Shown here in pieces: positions 7,316 to 17,064 of a DNA stretch of 64,000 nt. A program made the translations under genes and the position numbers. Below the pieces are notes generated by a model. It saw only the letters and a program-made list of their open reading frames with translations. It was not told where the DNA came from and ran no database searches. This DNA is from Candidatus Hydrogenedentota bacterium (lineage in GTDB: Bacteria > Hydrogenedentota > Hydrogenedentia > Hydrogenedentales > JAEUWI01), in contig JACPGE010000080.1 in assembly GCA_016182605.1 (NCBI GenBank), positions 55,490 to 119,489 of the forward strand. Direction: 5' to 3'. Position 1 is the stretch's first letter. Each line of letters begins with the position of its first letter.

Positions 7316-9784
7316 ATGTCGGCTTCGCAGCAGGATATCCACTTCCACCTCATCGGCCATGGCCACATCGACCCCACTTGGTTGTGGCGGTGGACGGAGG
7401 GCGTTGAAGAAGTGCGCGCGACCTTTCGCAGCGCGCTTCAGCGGATGAGGGAGTTCCCCGATTTCCATTTCACCGCGAGCAGCGCCTGCTTCTATGCCTG
7501 GATCGAGGAAACAGAGCCGGCGATGTTCAAGGAGATTCAGCAGCGGGTGGCCGAGGGCCGGTGGGAGATCGCGGGCGGCATGTGGATCGAGCCGGACTGC
7601 AATGTGCCGTGCGGCGAGTCCTTTGTGCGGCAGGGTCTCTACGCGCAGCAGTATTTTCAGCGCGCCTTCGGGAAGGCCGCCGTGATCGGATTCAACCCGG
7701 ACAGTTTCGGGCACGCGGGGCAACTGCCTCAGATCCTCCGGAAGCTGGGAATGAATCATTACGTATTCATGCGCCCCATGGCGCTCGTCGAGCGGGACTA
7801 CCCGGACGGCACGACCTTCTGGTGGCAGGCGCCCGACGGCAGCCGCGTGCTGACCTGCAATATCCTGGAGAGTTACAACGCGCGACTTGACGACGACCTG
7901 CATGATCGCCTCGTGCGCTTCTCCACGAGCCCGCATCTGAACCGAAACCAGCGCGCCGTGCTGGCGTTTTTCGGGGTAGGCAATCACGGCGGCGGCCCGA
8001 CCATAGCCCAGATTCACACGATTCACGATTTTGACGCGGCGAAGGATCTGCCCGCGGCGCGCTGCTCGACGCTAGAGGGGTATTTCGCCGATTTCGAAGC
8101 GCGCATGAAGCCGGAAGACATCGGTGTCATCCATACGGACCTGCAACACCACGCGCGCGGCTGTTACAGTGTGCACGCGACGGCGAAAGCGCTCAATCGC
8201 ACCGTGGAGCACGCGCTGATGGCGGCGGAGCGGATGGCGAGTGTGGTCTGGGGCCTGGGCCATCAAGACTATCCCGCGGAAGCGCTCACCGAGGCGTGGA
8301 AGGGGCTGCTCTACAACCAGTTTCACGATATCCTCGCGGGCACGAGCCTGGAGTCCTCCTACGAGGACAGCGCGGATCTTTTCGGCGCGGCACGGCACAC
8401 GGCAAAGCGCATACTCAACCGCGCCATCCAGACACTCGGCCGGGAAATTGACACAACGGCGATTGGCAACACGGTGATCGTCTTCAATTCGCTGCCGTGG
8501 CCCGTGAAGCAGGTGGTGCAGGTGAGTCCCATCCTCATCCGGGAACTTGCGCGGCCGTTCCGGCTGGTGGATGAAACGGGTGTTGAAGTGGCGCTTCAGG
8601 GGGTCGAAGGCGAATCGATTACCGCCGAAACCTTTGCGGGCAAGCAGTGGTGTTTCCTGGCCGAGACGCCGGCACTGGGCTACCGCTGTTACCATCTTCA
8701 GCCGGCGGCCCCCGCGCTGCCGGAGAAGGATCCGGAACTGCTCGCCACGCAGACCACACTTGAAAACCGGTGGTGGCGCGTGGAACTTGATCCCTGCGAT
8801 GGCCACCTTCGCCGGATCTTTGACAAGACCCACGGTGTTGAGGTCTTGCGGGAGGGCGCCGTTCTCGCCGCCATCGTCGACGGTTCCGACACCTGGAGTC
8901 ACGGCGTGAAAGAGTACCGCACCGAGGCGGGCCGCTTCGGCAATGCGCGGATGTGGGTGCGGGAGCAGGGCCCGGTGCTTGCCACGGTCCGGTGCCAGTC
9001 TCATTTTTCGCGATCGGAGGCTTGCCTCGATCTGACGCTCTACGCGGACACGCCGCGCATCGATCTCGATTACCGCATCAATTGGCAGGAAGAATACCGC
9101 ATGCTTAAGGTGGGCTTTGAAACGCGTATTGCAGAGGGCACGGCCACTTACGCCACGGCCTATGGCGCCACGGCGCGTCCCGCCAATGGCGAGGAAAACC
9201 CCGGGCAACACTGGCTCGATCTCTCGGGGACGGTGGAAGGCGCGCCATACGGGCTTACCATTCTTAATCGGGGGCAGTATGCCTTCGATGTGCTGCGCGA
9301 TACCCTGCGCGTTACCTTGCTGCGCAGTCCGGCCTATGCCCACCACGATCCCGCGCGGTTTGTTGGATCGAAAGGCACGCCGATCATGGATCAGGGCTGG
9401 CATCGCATTCACCTGGCGTTGCTGCCCCATGCCGGGTCCTGGCAGGAACACGCCACGGAGCGCGAAGCCTGGGCCTTCAATTGTCCGCTCCTGCCCCACG
9501 TGGAATCGGCGCATCCCGGCACGCTGCCGCAGCGCAAGTCCTTTCTCTCTTGTGAAGGCGCGGAACATGTTATGCTCAGTGTGGTGAAGCAGAGCGAGGA
9601 TGGCACGGAGATGGTATTGCGGGGCGTCGAATGCGCGGGCAAGCCCGCGGACGTGCGCATTGAGGTGTCGGCACTCTATGCGGGATTCGACGTGCACTTT
9701 GCGCCCTTCGAGATCAAGACCCTGCGGATAGCGCCTGCCACGGGCGCGTGCCGGGAATGCAACCTCCTGGAAGAAGGAATCTGA
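7316..9784 (+). CDS. Alpha-mannosidase-type glycoside hydrolase, family GH38
   Basis: An 822-residue cytoplasmic enzyme (no signal peptide) of the GH38 type. The zinc-site motif GHGHIDPTWLW lies at residues 14-24, with H17 and D19 as expected ligands. The nucleophile motif GFNPDSFGH follows, with the catalytic Asp at residue 129. The large C-terminal beta-rich half contains the substrate-shaping region typical of the family. The frame is open from 7289, but ATG at 7316 has AGGAG at good spacing. It releases alpha-linked mannose from oligosaccharides, or processes other alpha-mannosides. Its 3' neighbour, an NAD-dependent epimerase 4 bp downstream, suggests joint sugar metabolism. Linkage specificity is unknown. 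Confidence 0.92.
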   Translation: MSASQQDIHFHLIGHGHIDPTWLWRWTEGVEEVRATFRSALQRMREFPDFHFTASSACFYAWIEETEPAMFKEIQQRVAEGRWEIAGGMWIEPDCNVPCGESFVRQGLYAQQYFQRAFGKAAVIGFNPDSFGHAGQLPQILRKLGMNHYVFMRPMALVERDYPDGTTFWWQAPDGSRVLTCNILESYNARLDDDLHDRLVRFSTSPHLNRNQRAVLAFFGVGNHGGGPTIAQIHTIHDFDAAKDLPAARCSTLEGYFADFEARMKPEDIGVIHTDLQHHARGCYSVHATAKALNRTVEHALMAAERMASVVWGLGHQDYPAEALTEAWKGLLYNQFHDILAGTSLESSYEDSADLFGAARHTAKRILNRAIQTLGREIDTTAIGNTVIVFNSLPWPVKQVVQVSPILIRELARPFRLVDETGVEVALQGVEGESITAETFAGKQWCFLAETPALGYRCYHLQPAAPALPEKDPELLATQTTLENRWWRVELDPCDGHLRRIFDKTHGVEVLREGAVLAAIVDGSDTWSHGVKEYRTEAGRFGNARMWVREQGPVLATVRCQSHFSRSEACLDLTLYADTPRIDLDYRINWQEEYRMLKVGFETRIAEGTATYATAYGATARPANGEENPGQHWLDLSGTVEGAPYGLTILNRGQYAFDVLRDTLRVTLLRSPAYAHHDPARFVGSKGTPIMDQGWHRIHLALLPHAGSWQEHATEREAWAFNCPLLPHVESAHPGTLPQRKSFLSCEGAEHVMLSVVKQSEDGTEMVLRGVECAGKPADVRIEVSALYAGFDVHFAPFEIKTLRIAPATGACRECNLLEEGI

Positions 9785-9788
9785 GCGC

Positions 9789-10769
9789 GTGAGTACAACC
9801 CTGGTCACTGGCGGCACCGGATTGGTGGGGTATAACGTCATTCGCGCGTTGCAGCGGCGCGGACGCACCGTGCGCGCGCTGGTGCGCAACCGGGAGCGCG
9901 GTGAACTCCTGCTGCCCGAGGGATGCCTCATCGCCGAGGGCGACGTCACGCTGCCGGACACGCTGGAGAGCGCCGTGGAAGGCTGCGATTCGGTCTACCA
10001 CTGCGCGGGTCTGCCGGAACAATGGCTGAAGCAGCCGCAGCGGTTTCACGAGGTGAACGTCGGGGGGACGCGGAACGTGCTGGACGCGGCCGCACGCGCC
10101 AAGGTGAAGACAGTGGTCTACACGAGCACGATCGATGTCTTCAAGGCGGCGCAGGGCGCTGCGTATGATGAGTCCGTGATCGACGATCGGCCCAAGGGCA
10201 CCCACTACGAGCGATCCAAGCAAGAGGCCGATCGCGTGGCGGTGGACTTTCTGGGCCGTGGCTTGGACGTGCGTTTCCTGCATCCCTCCGGTGTGTTTGG
10301 TCCGGGTCCCGCGGGGTCCCCGGGCATCAATCAGTTGATTGTCGATCTTTCGAAGGGCCAACTGCCGATGTTGCTGCCCGGTGGCTTCCCCGTGGTGTAC
10401 AGTGAAGACGTGGGGGAGGGGCACGTGCTCGCGGAAGAAAAAGGCGTCCCCGGCGGACGCTATATCCTCAGCGACATCTACTTCACGTTGACTGAAATTT
10501 CCGGACTCATCGTGAAGGCATTGAATAAAAAGTCGGTGCCCCCCGTCATGCCCCTGTGGATGGGTGAAGTCATTGCTACGGCGGGCGAAGGCTGGTCCCG
10601 CATTTCGGGCAAGGCGCCGCTCATTCCCCGTGGACAGTTGCATTTTCTTCAGTGGCAGGCGCGGCCCCGTGCAGACAGGGCCTGCGCAGAATTGGGCTGG
10701 ACCCGGCTGCCGCTGAAAGAGGCGCTTACCCGCACGATACAGTACCTGAACGAAACCGGTGCGCTGTAG
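9789..10769 (+). CDS. NAD(P)-dependent epimerase/dehydratase (extended SDR)
   Basis: A 326-residue extended short-chain dehydrogenase/reductase. It begins with the Rossmann motif TGGTGLVG and has the catalytic pair in HYERSKQEA (Tyr and Lys). The GTG start lies 4 bp after the mannosidase stop, implying one transcript. The protein resembles the dihydroflavonol-reductase-like and hopanoid-associated epimerase subgroup (DFR/HpnA type) more than GalE. Its substrate could be a nucleotide sugar or a polycyclic lipid derivative; the neighbour argues for a sugar. Confidence 0.85.
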   Translation: MSTTLVTGGTGLVGYNVIRALQRRGRTVRALVRNRERGELLLPEGCLIAEGDVTLPDTLESAVEGCDSVYHCAGLPEQWLKQPQRFHEVNVGGTRNVLDAAARAKVKTVVYTSTIDVFKAAQGAAYDESVIDDRPKGTHYERSKQEADRVAVDFLGRGLDVRFLHPSGVFGPGPAGSPGINQLIVDLSKGQLPMLLPGGFPVVYSEDVGEGHVLAEEKGVPGGRYILSDIYFTLTEISGLIVKALNKKSVPPVMPLWMGEVIATAGEGWSRISGKAPLIPRGQLHFLQWQARPRADRACAELGWTRLPLKEALTRTIQYLNETGAL

Positions 10770-10805
10770 GGACGCGGCGCCATGTCCGGGAGTATGCGCC
10801 ATTAA

Positions 10806-11009
10806 CCCGGATAAATCACGGGCTCCAAACGATGTAGTCATAACACTCGCTCACACATATCGTTGACTCAACTTCAAGTATGGGAAGAACATATAGCCCG
10901 TGATTTAGCCTGCCCGGTGAACGCCAGCACCATCGTCACGCTGAGCATATTTCACCAGGTTGCCAATCCGAATGTAATCTGGAGACCGAAGTGTGGTGAA
11001 ATATGCGGG
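10806..11009 (+). mobile_element. 204-bp two-hairpin MITE-like element, copy B
   Basis: Bounded by TTAA at 10802-10805 and TTAA at 11010-11013. The ends are the same as copy A (CCCGGATAAATCAC on the left, GTGGTGAAATATGCGGG on the right), as is the central conserved block GTGAACGCCAGCACCATCGT. The loop of the left hairpin resembles copy A in part (CATAAC and CTCACAC are shared), while the right hairpin loop differs. It lies in the spacer after the epimerase and ends 32 bp before the next gene's start codon, so its right hairpin will be part of that gene's leader if transcription comes from upstream. Confidence 0.85.
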
Positions 11010-11041
11010 TTAACATCATCCCCTTTCCAAGGAGACCGCGA

Positions 11042-11500
11042 ATGAACATGGAGCGCGTGGAAGAGCGCTGTCTGGCCTATTTGAAACAGGTGCAGAATCC
11101 GCTGGCGCCCGTGGAGCACCTGCTTGAGTATTGCCGCAAAGAAGAAGATCTGGCGGATCTCGATGCCGCCGTCTTTCTGGATTTCTTGCGCAATCACGCC
11201 GAGATTCACGTCCTCGAAGGCCCGGAAGACCACGAGGCGATCAATCTTCAGATCTTTTCAACGGCGGGTCTTGCCATGGGGCCGCGCGCCATTCTGTTTG
11301 CGCGCATTCCCACGCAACAGGAAATGACGGCGATCCTCGCGGCCCAGTTGATGGCGATGCAGGAGTCCCTCGGCAGCACCTTCGTGCAGGCGCAGGAGGC
11401 GGGCGATCTTCAGCGCGCCGATCAGATTCGCCAGGCGATGGCGCAGGTCGAGGAATTGCGCGACAAATTGAAGATGTATGTGGCCCATGAAGGTCGCTAA
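11042..11500 (+). CDS. Hypothetical protein, helical, 152 aa
   Basis: ATG at 11042 is preceded by AAGGAGACC, a strong ribosome site. The product is soluble and predicted mostly helical. The C-terminal third is rich in Gln, Ala and Glu (residues roughly 95-145) and likely forms a coiled coil. I do not recognise a family. The gene overlaps the start of the following secreted VCBS-type protein by 14 bp, so the two are probably co-translated. The mobile element copy B lies immediately upstream. Confidence 0.75.
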   Translation: MNMERVEERCLAYLKQVQNPLAPVEHLLEYCRKEEDLADLDAAVFLDFLRNHAEIHVLEGPEDHEAINLQIFSTAGLAMGPRAILFARIPTQQEMTAILAAQLMAMQESLGSTFVQAQEAGDLQRADQIRQAMAQVEELRDKLKMYVAHEGR

Positions 11501-12890
11501 GCGTTTCGCCGCCGCGTGCGTGTTGTGCGCGCTCCTGGCCCACGCGCCCGAGGGCCGCGCCGCGGAGCCGAGGCTCTACCAGCTTGCCGCGCCGGTGGAC
11601 GTGTGGGACGCCGACGCCGAAGACCTGAACGGCGATGGCCGCAAGGAGCTTTTCGCGCTGCTCTGCGATTCGAAGACCTGGCCCTACCGCAAGTCGGTTG
11701 CGCTGTATGAGGGCGGGCCTGAAACGGGCTTCTCCGCGCAGCCGGATCATGTCGCGGCATTGCCCGAGGAGACCGGTGTTGTGTTCTTCTCCGAACAGAC
11801 GGGGCAGCCGCCGCGCGAGTTGATTGCGGCGCATGCGGCGGGCGCGGTGTGTTACACGGTGAGCATGGACGGTTTTCAGGAATGGAAGCGCGTGGACTTC
11901 AATTCCATCCTGCCGACACAGACGCGGGAGCCATTGTTCCTCAAGAAGTTGAGCGTGGACCTGGACCGCGACGGCATTGAGGAATGGCTGCTGCCCACGG
12001 CGGCCGGGCATCAGTTGTACACCAGTGCCGGGCTCAAAGCCACGATTCCCAGCCCCATGATCAGTTCTTTCCGCGGCGGCGACACCAGCTACATCACCTA
12101 CCAGATTCCCGCTTTCGACACCTTCGACCTTGGCGGTGACGGGCCGCTGGGCATTGGCTTCGCCAACGACGAGTTCGCCGATTTCTCGCACGGGCCGGGC
12201 TGGGAACAGCATTGGCGTTTCACGGTGCCGCATGCGCTCGACGAGAAATGGGAATCCACGGTGCGCATCGACGATATCAATGGCGATCGCTTTCCCGATT
12301 TGATGATCACGCAGACTCAGGGGACCATCAATTTGGAGTCGCGCACGCAGATCTACGTTTCCGGCAAGCCCTTCAGCTATCCCGCGTCGCCTACGGCGGA
12401 GTTTTCCGCCAAGGGCGCCACCACGAGCCCTGCATTGGCCGATGTAAATGGCGACGAGTTGCTCGACGTCATTGTTGTGCGCATTCCCTTTGGCGTGGCC
12501 AACATGGTGAGCTATCTGGTGCGCGGCAAGGTCTCGGTGAATCTGGAGATTTACGCCTTCGACGGCAAGAAGTATTCGGAGACGCCGGCCTTCACCACCG
12601 ACATCACGATGGATGCGCCCGACGGCCGGGAACAGGTGGCCTATACCATTGGCGACTTCAACAACGACAAGAAGATCGACATCGCCTATGCGCAGGGCGA
12701 GAACAGCCTCGCGCTGCATCAGGGCGATCCCGCCCGCTTCCTTTCAGACAAGCCCTGGCTCAAGCTGGAAGTGCCCAGCTTCGGTGTTGCCCGCGCCTTT
12801 AAGTTGGATGGTGAAGGCAGCGACGACATCGTCCTCTTCCATCCCAGCGGCCCGCACAGCAAACGGATCGACGTGATCCTGTTTGAGTGA
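11487..12890 (+). CDS. Secreted FG-GAP/VCBS repeat protein
   Basis: A 467-residue protein with an N-terminal signal peptide (KVAKRF followed by a hydrophobic stretch and an Ala-rich cleavage area). It carries several calcium-binding-loop motifs of the FG-GAP/VCBS beta-propeller type: DLNGDGRKE near residue 49, DLDRDGIEEW, DDINGDRFPDL, ADVNGDELLDV and GDFNNDKKIDI. These imply a seven-bladed propeller in the periplasm or outside the cell. Its ligand is unknown. ATG at 11487 is chosen as it starts the signal peptide; an ATG three codons upstream is possible. The gene is convergent with the next one, with only 18 bp between. Confidence 0.82.
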   Translation: MKVAKRFAAACVLCALLAHAPEGRAAEPRLYQLAAPVDVWDADAEDLNGDGRKELFALLCDSKTWPYRKSVALYEGGPETGFSAQPDHVAALPEETGVVFFSEQTGQPPRELIAAHAAGAVCYTVSMDGFQEWKRVDFNSILPTQTREPLFLKKLSVDLDRDGIEEWLLPTAAGHQLYTSAGLKATIPSPMISSFRGGDTSYITYQIPAFDTFDLGGDGPLGIGFANDEFADFSHGPGWEQHWRFTVPHALDEKWESTVRIDDINGDRFPDLMITQTQGTINLESRTQIYVSGKPFSYPASPTAEFSAKGATTSPALADVNGDELLDVIVVRIPFGVANMVSYLVRGKVSVNLEIYAFDGKKYSETPAFTTDITMDAPDGREQVAYTIGDFNNDKKIDIAYAQGENSLALHQGDPARFLSDKPWLKLEVPSFGVARAFKLDGEGSDDIVLFHPSGPHSKRIDVILFE

Positions 12891-12908
12891 TGCGCTCCCT
12901 GTGACATC

Positions 12909-14906
12909 TCAACTGTGTTTCTTGCTCTTGGAGATGGGGCCGGTTTTCCAGAGCGCGTCGCCGCCAAAGCGCTTTTGAAAGCCCGCGTGGCCGGCGCTAT
13001 TGCCGTTGTAGATCGCGTGGATGATGGTGCTCATCCCAAACGCCGCAATCAGCGTGGCCACGGCCGCGTATTTCAGTGTTGCGCCGAATCGGGGGCCGTA
13101 ATCGATCAGACCCATGCGCGGTACGGGGAAGGACGTTCCGGGCCAGGTCAGCATCATGAGTGTGCACAGCACGGCGTTGAAGAAGATGACGCCCTCGGTA
13201 AGGAGGCGCTGTTCCGTGAAGCCAGTCAGGGCGCGCTCGAAATTCATGGCGACCACGATCCAGAGGAAGACCACGTAGAAGAGTTGCCCCTTGGCCAGCC
13301 AGGTTTCCGGAATCATGGGAATGCGCCTGCGCAGATGCCGCGAAAGAAGCCAGGCGCCGGACACGGCGAGGAAGCCGTAGGCCAGCACAAACCAGGTGTG
13401 GGCGGAGAACTGGATCTCTTCGATCAGCGGCAGTTTCATCATCGCCGGCACCGCCTTCGATTCGGTCCACACCACGACGTTCTTTTCCATGTTCACGTAG
13501 ATGAGGCCGAAAAGCACGGCCACCACGCAGAAGACCTCGGTCCAGCGCCGTTGCGGGCGTTGCGGATCGTCGAGGCGTCCTTTCACCCGCGCGAGCAGCC
13601 CGATCGCCAGGGCAATCGCGATGCCGTTGATGAAGCCGTAGCTCTGCTCCAGGAAGCTGTGCCAATTGGCCTGCTGCCAGTGGCTCCACTGCTGAATGAT
13701 GGCGGGATCGGCGACGATCTTCGGGTTGCCCGGCGCCACCATCAGGAGCTTGAGGAAGGCCGCGCCGGAGAAACCGAGTCCGCCGATCGCACCGCTCACG
13801 ACGGAGGCGTAGAGCGCGCCGAGGTGGTTGTTCCGGTGAAGCCAGACCGCCGTGCCGATCCACACGCCGAGCACGCCTGCCCAATTGTCGCCGCGTGGCG
13901 GGGTCATGCGGAATCCCGCGCCGCCAAAGCCGAGAAGGACGGGGAATACGATGAAACACGCGAACCAGCCCAGCGCCATGTAGAGGAAGAGGGACGCGCC
14001 CGCGCGGAACTTGCCGTAGCGGTAGAAATAGACGCCGAGCCCCAGCAGCAGGCCGATCACCCAGCCGATATGCTGCGGGAAGGCCTGCGCCAGATTGGGC
14101 CAATTGATCAGGGCATCGGCCTGGACCTCCGCGAGGGAGAGTCCCTTCCCGGTCATGAGTTTCTCGACGTAGCTGGGGTGCACCTGATATTGCAGGATGG
14201 GCCACTGGGTGAAGAGGCTGCTGAGCCCTGTTTTTGTGAGCATCCATTGCACCATGCAGCCCATGCCCGCGCCCGCGGCTCCGAGCCCGAGGAGTTGTGG
14301 GAAGGCCTTGAAGCGCCGGTCCCACACGTCGAAACAGCACAAGGCCGCCAGCGCCACAAGCGTTTCGATCCAGTCCGTGTCCATCCAGTAGAGGAGGCTT
14401 GCCTGGCGTGCCCAGGTGGCATCCGCATAAGTGGCTTCCCGCGTTTCAAGATACGCGTAGACAAACGAAAGCATAAACCAGAAGGCAAAGATCCAGCTCA
14501 GCGGGCGGAACATTTCGGTGAGCTTCTCCCGCGTGGCGACGGCGGGCCAGGCCGTTCCTGCGCCGCCCATCCCCGCCCACAGGAAGCCGATGAGGAAGAG
14601 ACAGAAGAAGCCGTAGGCCTGGCTGGGCCAATGCCCGGAGTGGGTATAGGCGATGACCTGCATGTACGAGATGGAGCCTCCGAAGCCCCAGCCCAACGCG
14701 CCGAAGAACGCAAAGTAGGGCACGCGCCGCCACCAGTCTTCGCGGCCGGACATGAGGCAGACCGCGAGGGCGGTGAGCGCCCCGGGCAGCATCGCGCCGT
14801 ACTCGTGGCCGAAGTTGCCGCGCACGCCCCAGCCCACGGAGAGCGAGAGCGCCGCAAGCAGGAAAGTCTTGGGATGTAGTCCGGGCAGGGCCTTGGTGGG
14901 GCTCAT
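12909..14906 (-). CDS. Large polytopic membrane protein of unknown function
   Basis: About 665 residues with roughly 13-15 hydrophobic helices spread over the whole length and no soluble domain. Conserved-looking glycine/aromatic segments occur, for example VGWGVRGNFGHEYGAM near the N-terminus and GFGGAGFRMTPPRGDNWAG in the middle, the latter with charged residues inside the membrane region. I do not recognise the family. Acyltransferase-like or transporter roles are both possible. ATG at 14906 is chosen; a GTG three codons earlier sits closer to the GGAG sequence and cannot be excluded. The gene appears monocistronic. Confidence 0.75.
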   Translation of the reverse strand: MSPTKALPGLHPKTFLLAALSLSVGWGVRGNFGHEYGAMLPGALTALAVCLMSGREDWWRRVPYFAFFGALGWGFGGSISYMQVIAYTHSGHWPSQAYGFFCLFLIGFLWAGMGGAGTAWPAVATREKLTEMFRPLSWIFAFWFMLSFVYAYLETREATYADATWARQASLLYWMDTDWIETLVALAALCCFDVWDRRFKAFPQLLGLGAAGAGMGCMVQWMLTKTGLSSLFTQWPILQYQVHPSYVEKLMTGKGLSLAEVQADALINWPNLAQAFPQHIGWVIGLLLGLGVYFYRYGKFRAGASLFLYMALGWFACFIVFPVLLGFGGAGFRMTPPRGDNWAGVLGVWIGTAVWLHRNNHLGALYASVVSGAIGGLGFSGAAFLKLLMVAPGNPKIVADPAIIQQWSHWQQANWHSFLEQSYGFINGIAIALAIGLLARVKGRLDDPQRPQRRWTEVFCVVAVLFGLIYVNMEKNVVVWTESKAVPAMMKLPLIEEIQFSAHTWFVLAYGFLAVSGAWLLSRHLRRRIPMIPETWLAKGQLFYVVFLWIVVAMNFERALTGFTEQRLLTEGVIFFNAVLCTLMMLTWPGTSFPVPRMGLIDYGPRFGATLKYAAVATLIAAFGMSTIIHAIYNGNSAGHAGFQKRFGGDALWKTGPISKSKKHS

Positions 14907-15006
14907 AACGTTCACAATCTCCAGATTTGCAGGTACCAATGCAATGGACAAGCCTGCGCAAGATTCCCGGTAACTGCGAGCACGGCGCGAAGAATTATTG
15001 TGTGTT

Positions 15007-17031
15007 TCAGGCCGGGTCCGCGCGCAGTGCGTCTATCCGCCGTAGAACCCAACTGAGCACTTGCCGCGCGCGCGCGCCGTTGGTGTGGAAACGCAGGTAG
15101 TGTTCGTGGCCCCGCTCCGCGATGTCGAGCGAAGCATCCACATGTTCGAGGTAGTAGTCCAATTTCTCCGTGAGATCGTCCAGGTCCTCGAAGAAGACGG
15201 CCGAAACACCGTCCTCAAAATCGTATGGTATATAAAAGGGCAGCCGCTCGGAGAGGATCATGCAGCCATTTGCGGGCAACTCCCAATAGCGGACGGTGTC
15301 ATAGCCCAGGCCGATCAGGTTCAGTCCGATGCGCGATTGACGCATGGAGGACACGTATTCCTCGGGAGGATAGACCGTGTCGAGCCGCAGGTCCAGATGG
15401 CGCTCCACAGCCTCGATGCAGGGGCGCCGCATGCCGTACTGACGGTGCCCCGCCCAGAAGAGGCCGCGGCTGCGCTCCCTGGAAAAGCGCTCGATGCCCC
15501 GGCGCCGGTCGTATCCGAAGGGCATGGAGAAAGTATTCGGTCCATAGTCTACGCAGTGAAGCATTTCGCGCTTGATATAGCCTGCGGGCGTGGGGAAACC
15601 CGGATAGACGCTAAACCAGTCGCGCGTATTGACAAAATCGTCGAGCGCGTCCACCACGAAGAGGGGCGTATTCGACGCGGCTTGTCCCAGCGCGGTGGCC
15701 TCCGCCTCGGGCAGGTTCTTCTCCACGTCGCCGTAGAGCACGCAAGCATAGTAGCCTTCGCGCAGGCGATCCAGTATCGTCTGAAAGGGAAGGGCCTCGC
15801 CCGGGTGGTCAAAGCTGCACGGATAGTGGGCGAGTTTCTCCGGCTTGAAACCATGCATGATCGGCTTCCAAGGATACTCGTTGATCCGGTCCGCCCCCAG
15901 CACTTCACAGAGCCCGTCGAAGAGAACATCGAGCCCGTAGTGGGGGCGCGAATGCGTTATCAGCAGCACGCGGAACTCCGGGGGCGCCGCCGCGTCCATG
16001 GGGGGGGCGGCGAGACGATCCGCAAGCGGCAAGACGGCCGGCTGCTTCGGCAGGCGGTGCAGCAACGCGCGTTCACCGGTAACCTGCGCCATAAGCCGGA
16101 GCGTGCGCACGGCCATGGACTTGTCACCGAGGAGGGACCAGAACTCGGCCATGCACTGGTAGGCGAAGCTGTTCGAGGGATCGAGCGACAGAATTTTATA
16201 GAGATAGACCCGCCCATAGGCGTTGTAAGCGTTTTCCACGGCGATCATGCCCTGCTTCACCTGATCCAGAATGGTCACGGCAAGCGCCGAGTTGACGTTG
16301 ATATGGACCAGATCGTTTTGGAGGTAGGCAGGGGGTATCGCTTCCAGCACACCGAAGGCATGTCCCGGAAGGCGTATACTCAAGAGATAGTCCGCGTGCT
16401 CCATGGGATTGTAGGCAGGCAGCACAAACGTCATGATCCACGCAATAGCCCTCAGACGCTCATGGGCCCGCCTGTCCTCCACCGGGTAGCTTTTGCCACG
16501 GTGGAGAACGGTCTTCTCCTCCTCCTCGAACGCTGGAAAGTCCGGATCTTCCAGAATACGGTAGTCAAAGAGCGAGAACCCCGCTGCCGCCGCCTTGGCG
16601 ATGGCAGCGTCGTACGAATCGCAGGCGGACGCGGCGGACGCCCAATGCCCCGTGTTGGGCACAATTGCGATCATCTTTGCGTACGGCGACAGGCACTGCA
16701 CCAGGGCGTCGCGCATGGGCGCAAGTAGCTCCATGCAGGCGTAGTCCAGGACAACGCAGTCGAAATGGCCTTGCCAGGCGGCATCGCCGAGCGCTTCCGG
16801 AGAGAATCCTCCATGAAGCATCCGATCGGCAAGCAGACGTTCCTGCTCCTTGAAGACCAGCGCATGCACCGTGAGGCCGGGACGCATCTTGAGATACAGG
16901 CCGATCTGGAGAATATCCGCACCCGCAAGCAGGTAATGCAGGCAGTAGCCCGGGAGCAGTTGAAGAAGCTTCTGCCGATCCGCGAGGACGGCGCGATCCG
17001 CGCCGGGTTCCGAGTGGGGTGTGGCAACCAC
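15007..17031 (-). CDS. Large glycosyltransferase (CgeB/GT1-like C-terminal domain)
   Basis: A 674-residue soluble protein. The C-terminal third has the features of the glycosyl-transferases-group-1 / CgeB type: a GYDRRRGIERFSRER segment, then SRIGLNLIGLGYDTVRYWELPANGCMILSE, then a helix-rich end (RGHEHYLRFHT). The N-terminal half has alternating alpha/beta with a segment (FDCVVLDYACMELLAP) reminiscent of a methyltransferase-like Rossmann fold, and a middle helical part that may be TPR-like. It is the last gene of a five-gene operon, starting 33 bp after the acyl-CoA ligase stop, with a GTG start. Donor and acceptor are unknown. Confidence 0.8.
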   Translation of the reverse strand: MVATPHSEPGADRAVLADRQKLLQLLPGYCLHYLLAGADILQIGLYLKMRPGLTVHALVFKEQERLLADRMLHGGFSPEALGDAAWQGHFDCVVLDYACMELLAPMRDALVQCLSPYAKMIAIVPNTGHWASAASACDSYDAAIAKAAAAGFSLFDYRILEDPDFPAFEEEEKTVLHRGKSYPVEDRRAHERLRAIAWIMTFVLPAYNPMEHADYLLSIRLPGHAFGVLEAIPPAYLQNDLVHINVNSALAVTILDQVKQGMIAVENAYNAYGRVYLYKILSLDPSNSFAYQCMAEFWSLLGDKSMAVRTLRLMAQVTGERALLHRLPKQPAVLPLADRLAAPPMDAAAPPEFRVLLITHSRPHYGLDVLFDGLCEVLGADRINEYPWKPIMHGFKPEKLAHYPCSFDHPGEALPFQTILDRLREGYYACVLYGDVEKNLPEAEATALGQAASNTPLFVVDALDDFVNTRDWFSVYPGFPTPAGYIKREMLHCVDYGPNTFSMPFGYDRRRGIERFSRERSRGLFWAGHRQYGMRRPCIEAVERHLDLRLDTVYPPEEYVSSMRQSRIGLNLIGLGYDTVRYWELPANGCMILSERLPFYIPYDFEDGVSAVFFEDLDDLTEKLDYYLEHVDASLDIAERGHEHYLRFHTNGARARQVLSWVLRRIDALRADPA

Positions 17032-17064
17032 GTCAGGGCGCTTTCACGGTATGGAAACGCTGAC

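Noticed and set aside
12915..14879. A 654-codon frame on the plus strand
   Set aside because: It runs opposite the large membrane protein; composition is rich in His, Arg, Gly and Glu as expected of a shadow frame.
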